64,000 bases of DNA from Lithospermum erythrorhizon (Eukaryota; Streptophyta; Magnoliopsida; Boraginales; Boraginaceae): positions 930,001-994,000 of the forward strand of contig JADFUC010001469.1 of assembly GCA_019722365.1 (NCBI GenBank). The letters run 5' to 3'. The notes under the pieces are model-generated. The model was not told the DNA's origin. It made no database searches and saw only the letters and a program-made list of their open reading frames with translations. Each line of letters begins with the position of its first letter. Positions within the stretch are counted from its first letter, which is position 1. Shown here one piece after another: positions 36,669 through 51,790 of this stretch. Position numbers and translations under genes: made by a program.

Positions 36669-39600
36669 CTAAACCTGCAAGCCCAAAGTAGAAACCTCCA
36701 GACCTTTCCCCTCCATTTCTACATCACACCCCTCCACTTTTGAGAATTCAGTCTTATAAATATACTTTGTTGATGCCAGTAGAAATAACACTAAGTTAAG
36801 AGCAGATAGAACCATCAAGAACCCATAATAGTAGTCCAAATGAGAATCATTCAAATTATTACCAATCCAACTCTTCCCTCCATTCCTTCCAGTAATCTGA
36901 TCAACCACTGTCACCAAGAAGCTGTTCAAGAAGTTCCCAACGCCGATTCCGCTAGTGAAGAAGGTGGTGCCTAAGCTTTGCATGTCTTCCGGAGATTGAT
37001 CATAGAAAAACTCCAACAACCCTATAGCATTAAACACATCCGCAATACCTAATAGGACATATTGAGGTAGTAAATAGAAAATGGTCATTGGGACTATTTC
37101 TCCGTGCCCAAAAATGTGGTGCCTTTTGATAACTTGTAACCTTTTCATTTCAACTGCATAAGCAATAGCAATGGCTATTATTTGAATCACAAATCCAATT
37201 CCAAGCCTTTGTAACAGAGTGATTCCTCTAGGGTTCCGGGTCTTCTTTCGCATGAATGGGACGAAGTATCGATCATACATGGGGACTGAAATCAACATGG
37301 AGAGTGTAACAAAGCTTCCTAGTGAGGCTGCTGGAATTTGGAATGTTGGACCTAAGTGTCTGTTCATAGTGGTCCCTTGTTTCACAAAAAGAGTGTTGAC
37401 TTGTGCCCAAATGGTGCTTGGGACCAAGGTCACAGCCCAAATCATGGCCATTCCTAGGACAAGTTTGACACATTCTACTTGAGTCACTGTACAAGGTTGC
37501 CTGGAAATATTAGTGCCTTCTTGCTTTATTGCAGCTTTGTCCAAGAACCTACAAAACAACAATTGGAGAATATTCTCAGAAATTCTTAATTATATATACT
37601 CTTTGTAACAATCATGTATGTCATTTTCTACTAGTCTAATGTAATTATTTGGGATAAAGTTGACAATTAACACAAGAACTAATAAATGTATTACTGTACT
37701 ATTTTTCATCTAGCTCTAGCAAATTAATGTGACCATATACAATCTTGAGGTGTATTAATTCCAAGTAAGAGAACCACTTAAAATGTGTGGTGTATCATGC
37801 ATGTACTACTCATGTTATTATTGTTTGACAACTGCCTAAGTCTATCATGTCACATAAATATTATTCTAGGTTGGTGTCAACTTGATCATACAAATCTTAT
37901 CTATATGTGAATACAAATCATATACAGTATAAACCCAATCAACAATTGTGATAGACCATAAATGAAAAGACTTGGGATATGATGATCAAAGGGCCACCTT
38001 TGGCGTGATTTATATATGTTTAATTTAGCCAATCAATTTGAACCAAAGACGTTGACTACTCATGAAGAGTTATATCACAATCACAATACATATGGGCTAT
38101 ATTTATTGGATATAGTAATCCAACTAAGCTAAAGTATATTATTACATCTCAGTGTGTACTAGCTCATCATAATTGAAATGTCCCACTTTTGCCATAATGT
38201 TGGAGATGAGTTGGTGGTTAGTACATATAAGTTTGTGCAAATAGACTATAGAGGTCCCATTGCCAGCTCCTAATAAAACCATAAATCAAATAAACATACG
38301 TACCATAGAATATCCATTATTACTCACTAATTCTTTTCGAATTTAAGAACAAAAGAATCTTTTATGGTACTTCAATTTTGGCACTATGTAATTACGGAGT
38401 ACTCTTGCATTATAAGAAAAATAAGTTTCATACTATGAAATTGAATTGATGATATTGCTTCTATATAATTAAAACCAATTAATTAAGCTCACCTAAACAT
38501 TGGAGTATAAAGAACTTGGCGTTTCCCAGTGCTTATGTAATACTGGCGGTCAAACTCATGAAGCATGGATGGATTTGATGGAAGATCATACTTTCTATTA
38601 GCAACTGCATTGATAAACACCCGAACAAGTTCTCCGGCCGGGCTCTTCGTCTTCCTAACTTTGTGCCTGTAAATTGGAGTCCCCATGTAGAAGATAAATA
38701 GAGAAACAATTAGGCCGACGGTCGGAATTCCATACCCTAATCCCCAGCTAAGGTTTTCTTGGATGTAGACAAGCACAAGTGTGGCTAATAAAGCACCTGA
38801 AAAGGCACTAAACATCCACCAATTAAAGAAAGAAGCTTTTAATCTTTTCTCATTAGGGTTTAGGTCATCAAATTGATCTGCCCCAAAGGTTGAGATGTTG
38901 GGTTTTGTCCCTCCTGCTCCAATTGCTATTGTGTAGAGAGCAGTGTAGATGAATGCAACTTGTGAAGTTGTAGCTTTGGTGCATACACCATTAGCACATG
39001 TTGGTTTCAAGAATTTAATTGAGACTGCTAATGTTAGAAGCACCATGCCCTACAGATAAAATAATTGAAAATAAATTAAAGTGATAATAATATTAATTTA
39101 TCTTATTTTCGGATTAATCTGCAACACTGTAATTATATGAGATTAAATTTCAATTTCATTCCACTATGTAGATTAAATAGATAATTAGCTCCATTTACCA
39201 CCTTCTATTTATTTTCTCTAATACTCTAATTAAGTCATCCATTTTATTACTTACTCCATTATTTTGAGAAAAGTCACGATAATGTGAAAAAATTATGTAT
39301 GGATTCAAACAATAAGCTTTTACAATGATACAGAATTATATATGGAAGCAAACAAAACGTTTTTATCAGCTACCTGGTTAATTTTGTTTGAAAAATGGAT
39401 AATGTATTAAATAAAATAGGTGTCCACCCCCACCACTCCCACCAGGCCAGGGTAGATCAGAGCTAATTATTTTGACATTCTGGCATTGTGTATATGGCTG
39501 ATTTTATCAACTAAATTCAGGGGAAAGTGTAACACCAACAACTTGATTCTTGAGTTCATATACATCTCTCATTTATTAGCTATACATAGCAAATGGTCCT

Positions 39601-41578
39601 ACAATAAAACTGCTATCCCATATATGTACCATTGTCCATTCTGATCTTGTACTATATATGTGAAGATAGAAATGAACTATATCCATGCAAAGACAAATTT
39701 TGTTTCATTTTCAACCAACCAAACGAAGCCTATCAAGTTTACTTATATGGATGGAACATTTTTGTCTAAATTTGTAGTACAATAATAGTACTATATTTTT
39801 AGTTCATTATCACACTCAAGCAACCAAATATTTCTAAGTGACTGGCCAATTTAATGCTGCATTGCATAAATGAAGTCGAATAATAAGGTAGTTACAAACA
39901 GAGTACTTAAACATCTTTGTTATGGATATCTTAATTATTTATTTATTTTTTTGAAAATGGAGGGGCCTAGAAGACTTAAGAAGAGAGGGGAGGAGGAGGG
40001 GTGGGGGAAGGAAAATGCCATGATAAAGAACATTTTTACAAAAGAGAACCTCATCACTACATAATAGTCAAATTATTAATGCACTCTTTATTATATAAGC
40101 ATCTCAATTCCTAAAAATTATCACATTTACCTTTTACAGAAAGACAACGTAATTTTACATTTTAATTTACATCCAAAACTTTAATTAATCAAAATTATCG
40201 TTAATAGAAAAGATATCAAAAATACTATATACGATATATTTTACCAAATAAATATATAATACATAAAAAACTTATTTGAGTTTGTAATCGAAAAAAGCTC
40301 AATTTATTAAAATTAAATGCCACTATTTTTTAAGGACATTTGAAAGACATGCTAATTGAGTGGTCTAAAAGAGAGAAAATGAGTGATCAATGCAAGTGGC
40401 AACATGATAATGCATATATATACTTTAGTGGGAGACAATTATATTTAGAGATAATGCAAGTTTATCATACAAAGTTTAGATAGTGACCTAACTTATTAGA
40501 TGCTATGCATATATATAAGTGTTGTTATATAGAAACACCCCAATTGCCTGTATTGGTGAGAATCGAATCCAATATTTAATTAAATCTACGTATACGTGTT
40601 AACAATTATACATATATTTTTTTTAATTAAACGTGAAGACAATTAATGTGAAGGAATGAAAATAATGAAGTAATTTAGAATAATTACCAAGACATATATT
40701 AGAGATGAGGCAGTGAAGGTCCAGAAGCGACCCAAGTAAGAATCAGCAATATAGGCCCCAAGAATTGGTGTGATCCACACTGCTCCAGACCAGTTGTTGA
40801 CATTCCTTACTGAAGAAACTGTGTCCTCATGAAGTTGAGTGGTCAAGTACACCACTAAATTTGAAGCTATTCCATAAAAAGCCATCCTTTCAAATGCTTC
40901 ATACCCTGTAATAACGTGCCAAATCTATAAAAACGAGATAAGGTTCATTATTTATTTTCTACAGTGAGAATTTTATAACTATTTTTTTATAGTAAATTAT
41001 GTTTTTAAGCTTTAGCCTTATTAAGATCGGTTATTAAATATTTGTCTTGGTAACTATTTATTACATATATCTCTGGTGGGTTAATGGGTATTTTGTATTT
41101 TGTACACAAATAAACTGATAGTAATAATAACTGAGAAAGCATGTGTTTTTGCGGATTATGAAAATTAATTTAGTAACAAAAATGATTTATAAATATTTAG
41201 GAATAATTCTTTAAGCTCGAAGTTTAAGGAGCTAATTTGAACACGAATGCTTGATTTATGCATGACAGGCAAGGTGATTGACCTCTTCAAAACAAGGACA
41301 GATCAGATAACTACAAATTTAATACTCCTATAACCATATCAGTTTAGGACATTGATGAATTGCTCGAAATTATCATAAAACTGGGTACAATTAAGATGAT
41401 CATTTTGGAAAAGGGAAAAAACAAGACATATATATTAAGATGATGCATGATTTTGGAAGTAAAACTTACCAACAAGAAAAGCACAAGCCTTCCATTTACC
41501 AGTCTTACTGGCAAGAACAGGTCTCCCTCGTAGATCAACAGTCCCATCTTTTGTGAAGTCTTCATCTTTGATTTCCAT
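36669..41578 (-). CDS. NPF (NRT1/PTR family) transporter, NPF5-like
   Basis: Four exons, 41578-41470, 40905-40688, 39049-38493 and 37548-36669, all GT-AG and in phase, encode 587 residues. The start (MEIKDEDFTKDGTVDLRGRP) is the usual NPF beginning. The proton-coupling ExxER-type motif is seen as YEAFERMAFYG early in exon 2, followed by SSVRNVNNWSGAVWITPILG and ADSYLGRFW. Exon 3 holds IAIGAGGTKPNISTFGADQF and the SFFNWWMFS motif. Exon 4 contains TLFVKQGTTMNRHLG, NPRGITLLQRLGIG and LEFFYDQSPEDMQSLGTTFF, ending in a short hydrophilic tail. Twelve membrane segments with a long central loop are expected. The motifs resemble the NPF5 group (PTR3-like), proton-coupled importers of nitrate, peptides or hormones and related compounds at the plasma membrane or tonoplast. 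The substrate cannot be deduced. The intron positions and the intact frame argue for a functional gene. Confidence 0.94.
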
Positions 41579-41733
41579 ACTTCAACTTTAAAGGAAATCT
41601 AAGGGGAAATAAAATGATATGATGGATTGTTCAAGCTAATTTAGATTGAATTACTTAGTGATGAGGTGATAATATATAGTTCCACTTGGGGAAATGGGAA
41701 TGGATGATTCTGTGGGTTTGCAAAGAGTGTGAG

Positions 41734-41749
41734 TATATATATATATATA
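41734..41749. repeat. (TA)n microsatellite, candidate TATA region of the NPF gene
   Basis: A run of about eight TA units lies roughly 155-170 bp upstream of the NPF start codon and could serve as its TATA element. This is based on position alone. Confidence 0.4.
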
Positions 41750-41859
41750 AGTAGGTAGGTAATGCATCTATTGTTGGTGCACACACTAGTCTTGTCACCA
41801 TTATTCATACACCCATTAATTCTGAGGATTATCACAATAACGTTGTACCAATACACTCG

Positions 41860-44330
41860 TGATTATATTTGAGATTTTTATGAATAAATAATTAATCTAA
41901 TTTTGAATCGGTAATTTGTCTATACATTTTCGTCAAAATGTAAGGCAATAAGTCACATGCTAGTAAATATCCATCCCAAATTTTCAATTAACAGATCCCT
42001 GCTTCCAGCCTCAAATAAAAACATATTTTTCTTAATCAATTTTCTGAATTCTATATTACTAAGATTATTCTCTTAACCCGCAATAATAAAGAAAGAAATT
42101 TCGATTTATAATATTCTCATAAACAAAATACTTTTATCATCGCTAATTTTCAAAAAAAAAATATAAAGCAATAAGATATTGCATATCAAATGCATATAAT
42201 GAAATTAATTAATTTGAGTAAAATTAATGTAAAATTCTTTAATTTGATTGATAAATATTCTAATTAAATTGTAATGTACGCGTATTAATTAAGAATTAAG
42301 GCAGTAGTAATTAAGTGTAACTTATCACTAATGCCAATAAGGTTGCATGTATCGCGTACCATTATTCATGCACCCATTATTACGAAAAAATGTTATGACT
42401 GCTTTCGAGTTCTAATAAAGTGGTCATTCAAGTGGTCATAATAAATGTTTTATTTTTTATTTAAATCGATTATGCATTGATTCTTACATATTTTAATTTA
42501 TCCTTGTGACTTAAAAATAAACTCCACGACTATTGAATGTCGACGACCTTGTTTCCAATTTATGTACTCTCTTCTTTTACTAGAAATGGAAGTCTCACCT
42601 ACACCAGATCGTTGAACTTTATTGAAATAAGTTATTTTAAAAAGGTTATTATTCATATATATCACCGTTTAAAATTGTCTATGAGGAACTAAAAGTTCTT
42701 TGGTGAAAATTTATAAATTTGACATCTGACTACCCTTAAGATGCAAATTGATTGATTACTGATTGATGGCGACATGCCTCGATCATTATTAGCGATTAAT
42801 ATAATAATATCGTAATGTGCCGCTGTAACTCGGCTGACGTTAAATTTCTAAGCACTACTAAATATATACATTATACTATAATGAAATAAGCAAGTTTAAC
42901 GCCCACATCGATAATACAAGCCTGAAGCATTATATAAAGTCGACTACTCCCTCTACTATCATCAATTTGCTGAAACCCTAATAATACTTAATTAACATTA
43001 ATAACATTAAGTTGTCTAAATCATATGACATAAATAAATGTCTTATATATGTAGAATTTTCAATAAGATGTGGATGTGCTAGATGGAGTGATTTGTTCAA
43101 TTAGTTTGGATGAGACCGGCTCTACACTTGGTGATTATTAGTTGCAATTTTTTATTATTAAAATACCTTTTAATGGTATAATATTCTAATAAGATAATAT
43201 AACATATGAGGAATGTTATTTTTATATAATCGTAATGTGGAGTTTAGGCGAATTCCTATTAGTAATAATAGATGCTTAAATGATTTAAATGTGAACTTGT
43301 GATGTGATGAATTAGGAATCTAGAAGATACTTCAGAGAATCGATGTGACCACTTATCTAGCACTATTGTTGTGAAGGGCAACCTGCGAGCAACGACTATG
43401 GTATAATGTATACATGTCCCGTTACATACCTATATATGTTTATATGAATTTTTTTTTAATGTTTGAACCGTCTAATCTTTCTATTGAATTGTTGTCACTT
43501 AGTTTTATATTCTCAATTTATAATTAGTAAATTATAAATAAAAGAAAGATAATATATATCATGTATAGAGACGATCACATAAATTTTAACATACAATCTA
43601 TAGTTGTTAAATTATTGTTCATAATTAATTAATAGATTTGATATCTACAACCAACCATCAAAATAACTTCATTTGAGAAGCGGAAGATTGAACATACCAA
43701 TAGATACTGCGCAATTAGCTAGCCAACTACATTGCTACATATTGATGTCTTCTCTAATTGGTCAAAATAATGCTACATCTTTTTCATTTGATTCCTACAG
43801 CTAATTGAATCATCCTAATTGGACAACCATATTACCAATAATAATGCATTTATCCTCAACGTCATTGCCTAACAATTTGACTTGAGGAACACAGTAAAGG
43901 GTACTGTTGTATGAGGTTCATATCGTCATATTCAGTACATTTTTGTTATCTTGATTCTGTTCAACTTTCAAAGATGCCATTATTCAACTTTCTTCATCAA
44001 CTCATCATCATGCATTCACCATGAAATGTAAGCTTTCATCATCATGACATAGGGCCTAACTATGTATAGATCCTAAAACTAAACTTAGGCACTTTACCTA
44101 AATGATGTGATTAATTTCAATAATCATGATCCAACCAAATATAATGGTCTAGGGGAGGGAGGGGTAAATAAAATGTCATGTTTAATGCGATAATACTATT
44201 TTTCTTTCGTTTCCTCAGACCAGCTTTTGGGCACATCGTGTAATTTCGTGTATAATTAATTGACTGAAATACGAAAATGAATCAAATACATAATGGATGA
44301 TGAAATTAATGCATTATTTGTAAGGTTTGA
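41860..44330. other. AT-rich intergenic DNA, no gene seen
   Basis: No coding sequence or defined repeat was recognised between the NPF promoter and the LINE remnant. Confidence 0.5.
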
Positions 44331-44344
44331 AGCCATGTCAATGT

Positions 44345-47300
44345 TATAATTTTTTTTTAAAGAAATTTTATTTATTGATGAACAAAATTACAAATGTAGA
44401 CTATACCCTATCAAATATAGTCATGCTAAAGCCCCAATCTATACAAATATTTCAATTGTTTTTATTTTTCTTTATACCCCTCCAACTATTTACTCGACTA
44501 ATTACACTACTAATACAACTTGCAGCCACACTACTAGCGTCTTGTTACACCATTTCACACATCAAGAGCAGCAAAGCAGAGTCGACGCAACCTGCTCTTG
44601 AAACCTTTCCCAGTACCCTTGTCAATCACCCAATTGACTTCTTCATTCCAACCATTTGGCACATGATACTCCTTCAAAGCAAATACTTCCATATGATGTA
44701 ATAGAACCTACTAAAAAATAAGCTGGCTGAGTGATCCTCCTTATCCTGACAAAACAAACAAGATATCCCTGGCTCACTACACCCCCATTTCAACAAATTG
44801 TCCCTAGTTTAATTTCGTTTTAACATACCAACATGGGACAAAGCTACCCTGGGGAACACTACCATTAAACCAAATAATCCTCCACCAATCCACATTACCT
44901 CCACCGACTCTCAACTCATTCCACACTTTAGTTTTAAATATGCCCCCGGTACAAAACCATATCAACATGTCATCCTCTTTAGATGATCTCGAAATGAATA
45001 TCTCCCCGCTACTATGAATATTCCTCAAGACGCCTGCCTCTAAAGCTATTTATTTCACCGCAATCGTTAAACATATTCTCTTTTTTAATGTTCAAAGTAA
45101 ATTGTGATTCCCTAATTGTTAAAAGATCATCCAAATAAACCATCATCCAATCATTTATCAAATAAGTATTATCCCATCTCCTATAACATAAAAATTTAAC
45201 GTTAAGCTGCTTAGTTTCCTCAATTATTTTGCACAAGCTCAAGTAGTCTCAGATTTCAAGCTCAGAATCTCTATATAAATCTATCTTCTAGTATTAATCT
45301 ACAATGCTTCCTTCCTACTACACAAGTTCCAGAGATGCTTATTGCTACACGCTGATTCCACATATATGCTCGATTCCAAGTCCTCATTTCTCCTTACTCA
45401 TTGTAACTTTCTTCCAAGACACTTTAGGCATATATCTCTTAATTACTTTTTTCTTACTCCACAAGAAGCCTTCAACATCTTTCTTTTCAATATCTTTAAT
45501 CACTTGACAAGGCAGAAAAACTGATTGGCACCAATAGTTGTAGATGCCAAAGATGACAGATTTTATCAATACTAACCTACCAGCAAAACTCAAGAATTTG
45601 TTATCCCAACCTTCGATCTTACCCCTAATCTTCTATAAGGAAAGTACTCAGCACCAGCCCCGAGTCAAGCTGGTAGGCAAAGGAATTCCTAGATATCTCA
45701 TAGGCAAACATCCAACAAGAATTCCCAACGTACTGCTCAACATTTTCTGGCCCACCATCCCTCCACACAAGCAAAAAATAAGTGTTCTTTATTGAGGCTG
45801 TGATGCAAGCTCTGACCCAGACCAACATTTCCTTTCAGAACCTCCTTCACAACACTAACAGATCTAGTTGTGGCAGAGCTAAGAACAAATAAGTCATTTG
45901 CAAAACTCATATTTACTAAACCAATATCCTTACACTGAGGATGATATTCAAATCCCTTCTACCTCTTTAGCAACTCAACAAGCAGCCCACGATGATGAAA
46001 GATAAAGGGATAACGGATCCCCTGTCTTCAAGCCCCGGAACTTTGAATAGCCCTGAGATCACCATTTACGTACACAGTAAAACCAAGCAATAGAATACGT
46101 GCTCCTCTTAATCCACTCAATAAAAACTACAGGGTATCCCACCTCCTTCACGACAAAATTCTTCTAAAAAGTGACCAACTAAACGCGGTCATATACTTTC
46201 ACGACAGAGTATCTTCATGGCACATCTAGGCTTTCCAACTTTCTTATGATAACCACTTACTAACTCCTATATCAATAAAATCCCGTCATATATATTCCTC
46301 CCTCGACATATGCTGTCTCAGCGTAATCCAACGATATCCTCGCAACGCGCTTTTCACTTCTATTTGCCAATATCAGAAGAATGCATTTATGATAGTTGCA
46401 AAGATGAAATAGCCTAAAGTCTTTCATATTAACTCCGGCTCGCATCTTTAGGAATCAAGCGATACGATTGTACCATTTACGTGTTTCGGGCATATGACAC
46501 GTAGTGTTAACGCGCGAATGTACCCCAATAACATCCCCTTTTACCACATACCAAGACCTCTTATAAAACTCACCAGAAATTTATCCGGCCTGTGGGCCTT
46601 TTTCATTTTTATACCAAGCATCACCTTCTCAATTTCACTAGAAGTCACAGGCTGCCCGAGCTTATGAATATCTTCCTCCTTGATTCTTCTTTTGACCACA
46701 TTCTTCACTATACTATTGATAGAAGCACTATCAGCTGGAGCACTAAACAAATTTTTATAAAAATCCACAACTATCATTTCACTTCACATGATCATCAACC
46801 AAACGACCATCACCTGGCATGTCAAGTATTTTGCTTTTATACGACGCGCCTACGTTATCGCGGAAAAGATAGCACCGCATCACCCTCCTCAGACCACTAT
46901 ACCGCACTCTCCCCATGTAACCAAACTCGCCTAACATAACCTTTGATAGTCTCCTCAACATACCGCCATAATGTAGCAACACACTCAACACATCCAGAAA
47001 AAATCCTACCATTCAATTCCTCAAGCTCTATCTTCTTCAAAGAACTCCGAACTAATGCTGTAGGCTTAAAGATTCAAGCCCCTCAATTCTGCCTTCAGTT
47101 TCTTGAGTTTGCCATGGAGAAGCTCCATTCCATCCCCATCCTTCTCTTGACCCCAAACTCTCTCAACCACTCCTATGTAACTGTCATGTTTCATCCAAAA
47201 TGATTTAAATTTGAAAGGCCTTGGCTCTTGAGACAATTCATGCTCTACAACAACTTCCAATGGGCAATGATCTGAATCACAAGTCACTGGTATATTAACA

Positions 47301-48960
47301 ACACAATCCCTGAATTTATTCAACCATCTAAGATTACATGTAACTATGCCGCAGCTAAGTAACTACCTTTACTCTTCCGCTCCCGCCTGTAAACTGACCG
47401 CCACTATAAGTGACGCCAACAGTTCGCCATTCTAACACAATCATTAAACTCAACAATTGCTCCATTATCAGTCTACTACCCCTTTACTACTTTTATCTAT
47501 GTGTTAAGTTCCTAATATGGAATTAAAATCTCCTCCAACTACCCATGGCTCATCACCCACCATATCATACACATTCTTCAAAGAATTCCACAAGACATTC
47601 CTCTTACCCCTATCATTACTACCATATACAACAGATACCAAAAAATCCCCACCTTGACCTCCAACACCCTATACCTACCCATTGAATGTTGCTCATTACA
47701 AATAAGTATGTATCACTTTATAGAACGGGATCGTACTCAAAAGCGTTATTATACCCACCTTATCAGGAACTACATTATGAAAAATATCCCAACCACTAAA
47801 CATTTTATGGAGAACAATATCTACATTAGAAGTTCTCAATTTATTCTCTACCAAACAAACTATATCTAACTGAATACAATTTTTTTTTGAATCCAAACTG
47901 CTTTAGACAGACTCCAAGAGACCTATATTTTTATCTTCATTGGGGGGGAGTATCCTTACCACTTATTCTACCCTTTTCTCCCAACTCTTACCATCTCCTC
48001 GAGTTTCTCAATTACCATGGCTGATTACTCATCCTCTTCATAGCCTTTTTGTGGTGTTCAGATTCTCTTCAACAACTTCATTCTCCCTTTTCAGACTCAT
48101 CAAGAATGCTATTGACAAATAACTACAACAGTTTTATAGGCTACTTCCGTTATGAGTAATATTACTAACGATACTATCCAGCCTCTCCAACCATAGCAAC
48201 TTCTTTGGGAATGTACTCTTCTTAGTTCCTCCTCGAACTCTACATCAAGGCTTCAAGAACTCGAGGCTTCCCCCATACCTACAAAATTAACATCATGACC
48301 AAACACTTGCAGAATAACATTCAGTGAGGCACCCACTCATATTCAACCTTTTGCAAAAATTTCTCCCCATTCTCATTCACTAATGGCACCACATCAGGAA
48401 GATCCTTATCAAATTTAACCTCACAACCCGGCATAGTGGCATGTGTTACAAACTTAGACGCCGCACCATCGAAAAACAACGACACACACCTAGATAACTT
48501 CCTATCTTACTAAACACCTCATTCGAGGAATGAGACCAAAAAATTAAACCTATGCACTTCCTCCATACCTTCCTCTACAAATCTTGCGCGGGGTCCAATA
48601 AAATCATGGGATATCGGCAAATATCCACGGCCTAGCCGCGAAGCATACATCTCACTTCTCATCCGCCTCAAATCGGGAAAAGACATAACCCATACGTAGT
48701 TTAAACATTTCTCAAAACCAAACACCGCCCATCTACGCTGAAAGTATAGCTTTCCACCGCCCTTATACCAGGCTAATACCCATCACATACCATACACGTA
48801 GGATTCCATCATCACGCCTCGGGTATAACATCAATCAAGCGATACTTTACAACTTTCCTATCGATCACCTCCTGAGGTATATAACAGTAATAACCCTGCT
48901 CCAGATGAAAGATATTGTAATATTATTCGGGGTTAGAAATTAAATTATGTTGTAGCCTGG
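44345..48960 (-). mobile_element. Decayed L1-type LINE retrotransposon
   Basis: Pieces of a plant L1-like ORF2 lie in order on the minus strand. Endonuclease remnants: 47896-47700 (DIVCLVENKLRTSNVDIV) and 47323-47066 (VTCDSDHCPLEVVV, PFKFKSFWMKHDSY). Reverse transcriptase: 46777-46541 (VVDFYKNLFSAPADSASINS, PVTSSEIEKVMLGIKMKKAH), about 46030-45980 (RGLKTGDPLSLYL), about 45930-45880 (GLVNMSFANDLFVLSSA) and 45593-45384 (SFAGRLVLIKSVIFGIYNYW). RT zinc-finger tail: 44960-44810 (VWNELRVGGGNVDWWRIIWF). The frame changes many times and is broken by stops. A T run at 44349-44357 on the + strand is consistent with the 3' poly(A) tail. The 5' end near 48.9 kb is approximate; 48725-48519 (with RMRSEMYASRLGRGYLPIS) may belong to ORF1. 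No functional protein is possible. Confidence 0.85.
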
Positions 48961-51387
48961 TCATAAAACCGGTATTTGGTAAACTAAACCGAAAATCGAA
49001 CGAAAGCCGGAAGAACTTCGAGATATTTTTTGCTTAATTCCCCACGAGACTTCTTTATAATTATCCATCATCATCTTCTTCTTTCATCAAGTACGGCCGA
49101 ATCCCCTCTTTTAATTTTTCCTCAAAATTTTGTTCCATTTGTTCCTTATTCGCATGCAGCTGGCCCTAAAAATTTCACGCGAGTTTCCCCAACCATTTCT
49201 CACGCGGTTGGCGTAGCAAAGTTCAATCTTTATATTTCGAAGCCAAGGATGTTGAATTTTGGGAATTTGAGTTGACTTTGGAGCTTTGATGTTTATTATG
49301 TTATAGAATTGCCATTTAAGCTTAGATTATCGTGAGTAAAAGCGATAATTATCGATGCATGGGTTGGAAAATGTCGAGGATTATAGTTGACTTTGTTGAC
49401 TTTTTCTAAATGGGTTTTAAATGATGTAAGTTGTACTGTGGGACTTTATTTAGGATCGCTTGCTAGTAGTCATGATTTTTAGCTGACGGATATTATGCAG
49501 TTTCTGATAGTGTCGAGTCTAGATTAAAGACGGTTAGAAATGACTATCATTGTTAATATCGAAACGCCAGGCCTTTGGACCAGTAATTAACTCCTACCAT
49601 TAATGCGAAAGCGCCGCGAACTCAAGTCGGAATAAAGCGATGTGGGAACTTTTGTTGGGTTATTTCAGTATCGAGCATGAGATTATATATATAGTAGAAC
49701 GTTATACTAGTCATGCTATAAGTATTAATTATACCTCGAATGTTTTAGGGCGCCGACAAGGAAAGGTCCACACAAGGACTGCATCGAGATTTTGTTTACT
49801 AAATTGAGGCGTAGTGATTCATCTCACAAAGGCTGACATTAACTATTTGATTACTGATAATGCCAGATGCGTATATATGCGATTTTGGTGTTTGAATATG
49901 TTGATTAAGCATCGTTGGTCGAGTCGTCAAGGCTGTGGTTTCAGGGTCCTGCTTGAAATGACAAAGCAAGCTTGGAGGAGTCATTGAGTCAGACAGAAGA
50001 GTTGTACTGTTGTTGTTTGTTGATTCGTCTCGTATCTCGCTCTCGGCTCCTAGTAACATTCAAGCGGCTTGCCCTCGTACTCACGACGATTCGCGATTGT
50101 TTCTGCACTGCTATTTATCTTTAAGCGTTTTTATGTCGACGGGCATAAGTTTCCCCGCAGTCAGAGTCGATTATACGCGCATTAACAGAAACCCGACTTA
50201 TATCGAGTTGTGTGGATCGCTGAAATAAAGGAAATGCTGAGTCAGACAGAGTCATTGAAATGATATTATCGGCTGAGTCAAGTTGAAGTCGATACTATCA
50301 TTGAGCCTGGCTGAAATGATAATTATCATTGAGTCAAGGTCGGGTCAAGGAAATTGCCTGGGCCGCTGAGGCCATGTCAAGCCGTCACAAAGGATGTAGC
50401 AGGTCGATTGCGCTGCATAAGCATAGCTTTTTCGAGATATAATGTGACAAGTATCATTATCATTTCATTTTGGATAATTTCGTTAGTAACAATTCTACGA
50501 CCATACGAAACGATAATGAAACTATTAATGATCTTTATATTAAGATCCTACCAATAATATCATATACCACTTATCTATCGTATTTACTATTAATCTTTCT
50601 GATATACTACGCGTGATCGAAGTTGATTTCATTCTTAAGATATTATATTCACTAAGCTTCTCGCAATCTATTCATTACTAAGCAATTTTATCATGAAGGT
50701 CGATTATGCGTATGCTGTTCTTTCTCGACCTGCTTCTTCGTACTATAATAAGAGTTTAAAGAATGCAATGATCCTCACAAATTTCTTTATTTCATTGATC
50801 ATGTCATGGTCTCAGAAGTCATATTTGGATACTTGTCGCCAGAGGCCAGTTTGACGGCATTCTGAGCTTACGCTTAGACAAGCCGTATTGGTTGACATGC
50901 CATGTATCACCACGACGGATCCTTTTTCTAAAAAAGTTATTGTCGCCAGTTGTATATTATTTCATTGAAGTTGTTTCAAGACCTAAGCTTCCTTCAAACG
51001 ACTCATCCATCGACGATTTACTCCTAAGTGTCCAGATTCTATTTATTCTAACCTCAGGGCATACGACCCTGTGGAGTGGTCGCTACATATACAGTTTGAA
51101 TTGCAAAATTGGCTTCCTCCCCACTACTCCTACATATGTTTTGTTTAAATTAGTAACAATATCCCCTGCTCTATTGTAGCTTCCTCAGCCAAGCTGACTA
51201 CTTTCGCCTCGATCAGACGGAATCGTCAGAGTTCAAGAGTCAACTGATCGGGTCAACATATGCGACTAGCGTGGATATTTTTTGAATCGGGGTTGAGAGT
51301 GTTTTCCCCAATTTTCCAACTCATTTTTCAATCTTCAATTGTCATCAAAAAAATAAATTAAAATATAAAGTACTTCATGCCGCTGCC

Positions 51388-51790
51388 AAGCCAAATTCTT
51401 AAAGTAATAGGACTTCGACTCGGAGCTCGACCAAGTCCCGACTTCAAGAAGAAAAAGGCAAGAGCTTTGGCAGGCTGGACGATCCTATTCGGAAAGTGTT
51501 TAATGAAGATCTATTTTATGCGGTTTTTGAGGCCTAAGCAGGTTTTATCTGGGATTTTAGGTTTGCACTCAGGACTAGGAAATTCTATATATGCGAAAGT
51601 ATTACTTAGTATTTTAGATGGAAACACCACCCCAGCAAGCAGATCAAACCATATGTAATCTACGAGAGATCTCGAGAGAGCCTTATACTGTAATTGTGCG
51701 GCCTGGGCGAAAAAATACCTAAATCAAGTAGATTTTGTTTCTAGATATTCGAGCGATAAAGACATCAATCGTTGTATCGGAAGAATGTGG
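51388..51790 (+). repeat. Direct repeat, left copy (LTR-like)
   Basis: Shares ordered blocks with 53318-53740: CAAGTCCCGACTTC, GAAGAAAAAGGCAAG, TTTCTGAGGCCT-like, ATATATGCGAAAGTATTA, AGATATTCGAGC and AGACATCAATC. The copies are about 1.93 kb apart in the same orientation, as expected for a diverged LTR pair of a short non-autonomous retrotransposon. Confidence 0.6.

Noticed and set aside
44327..44701. 124-codon + strand open frame over the LINE 3' end
   Set aside because: It is the complement of the decayed LINE tail and begins in its poly(T) run.
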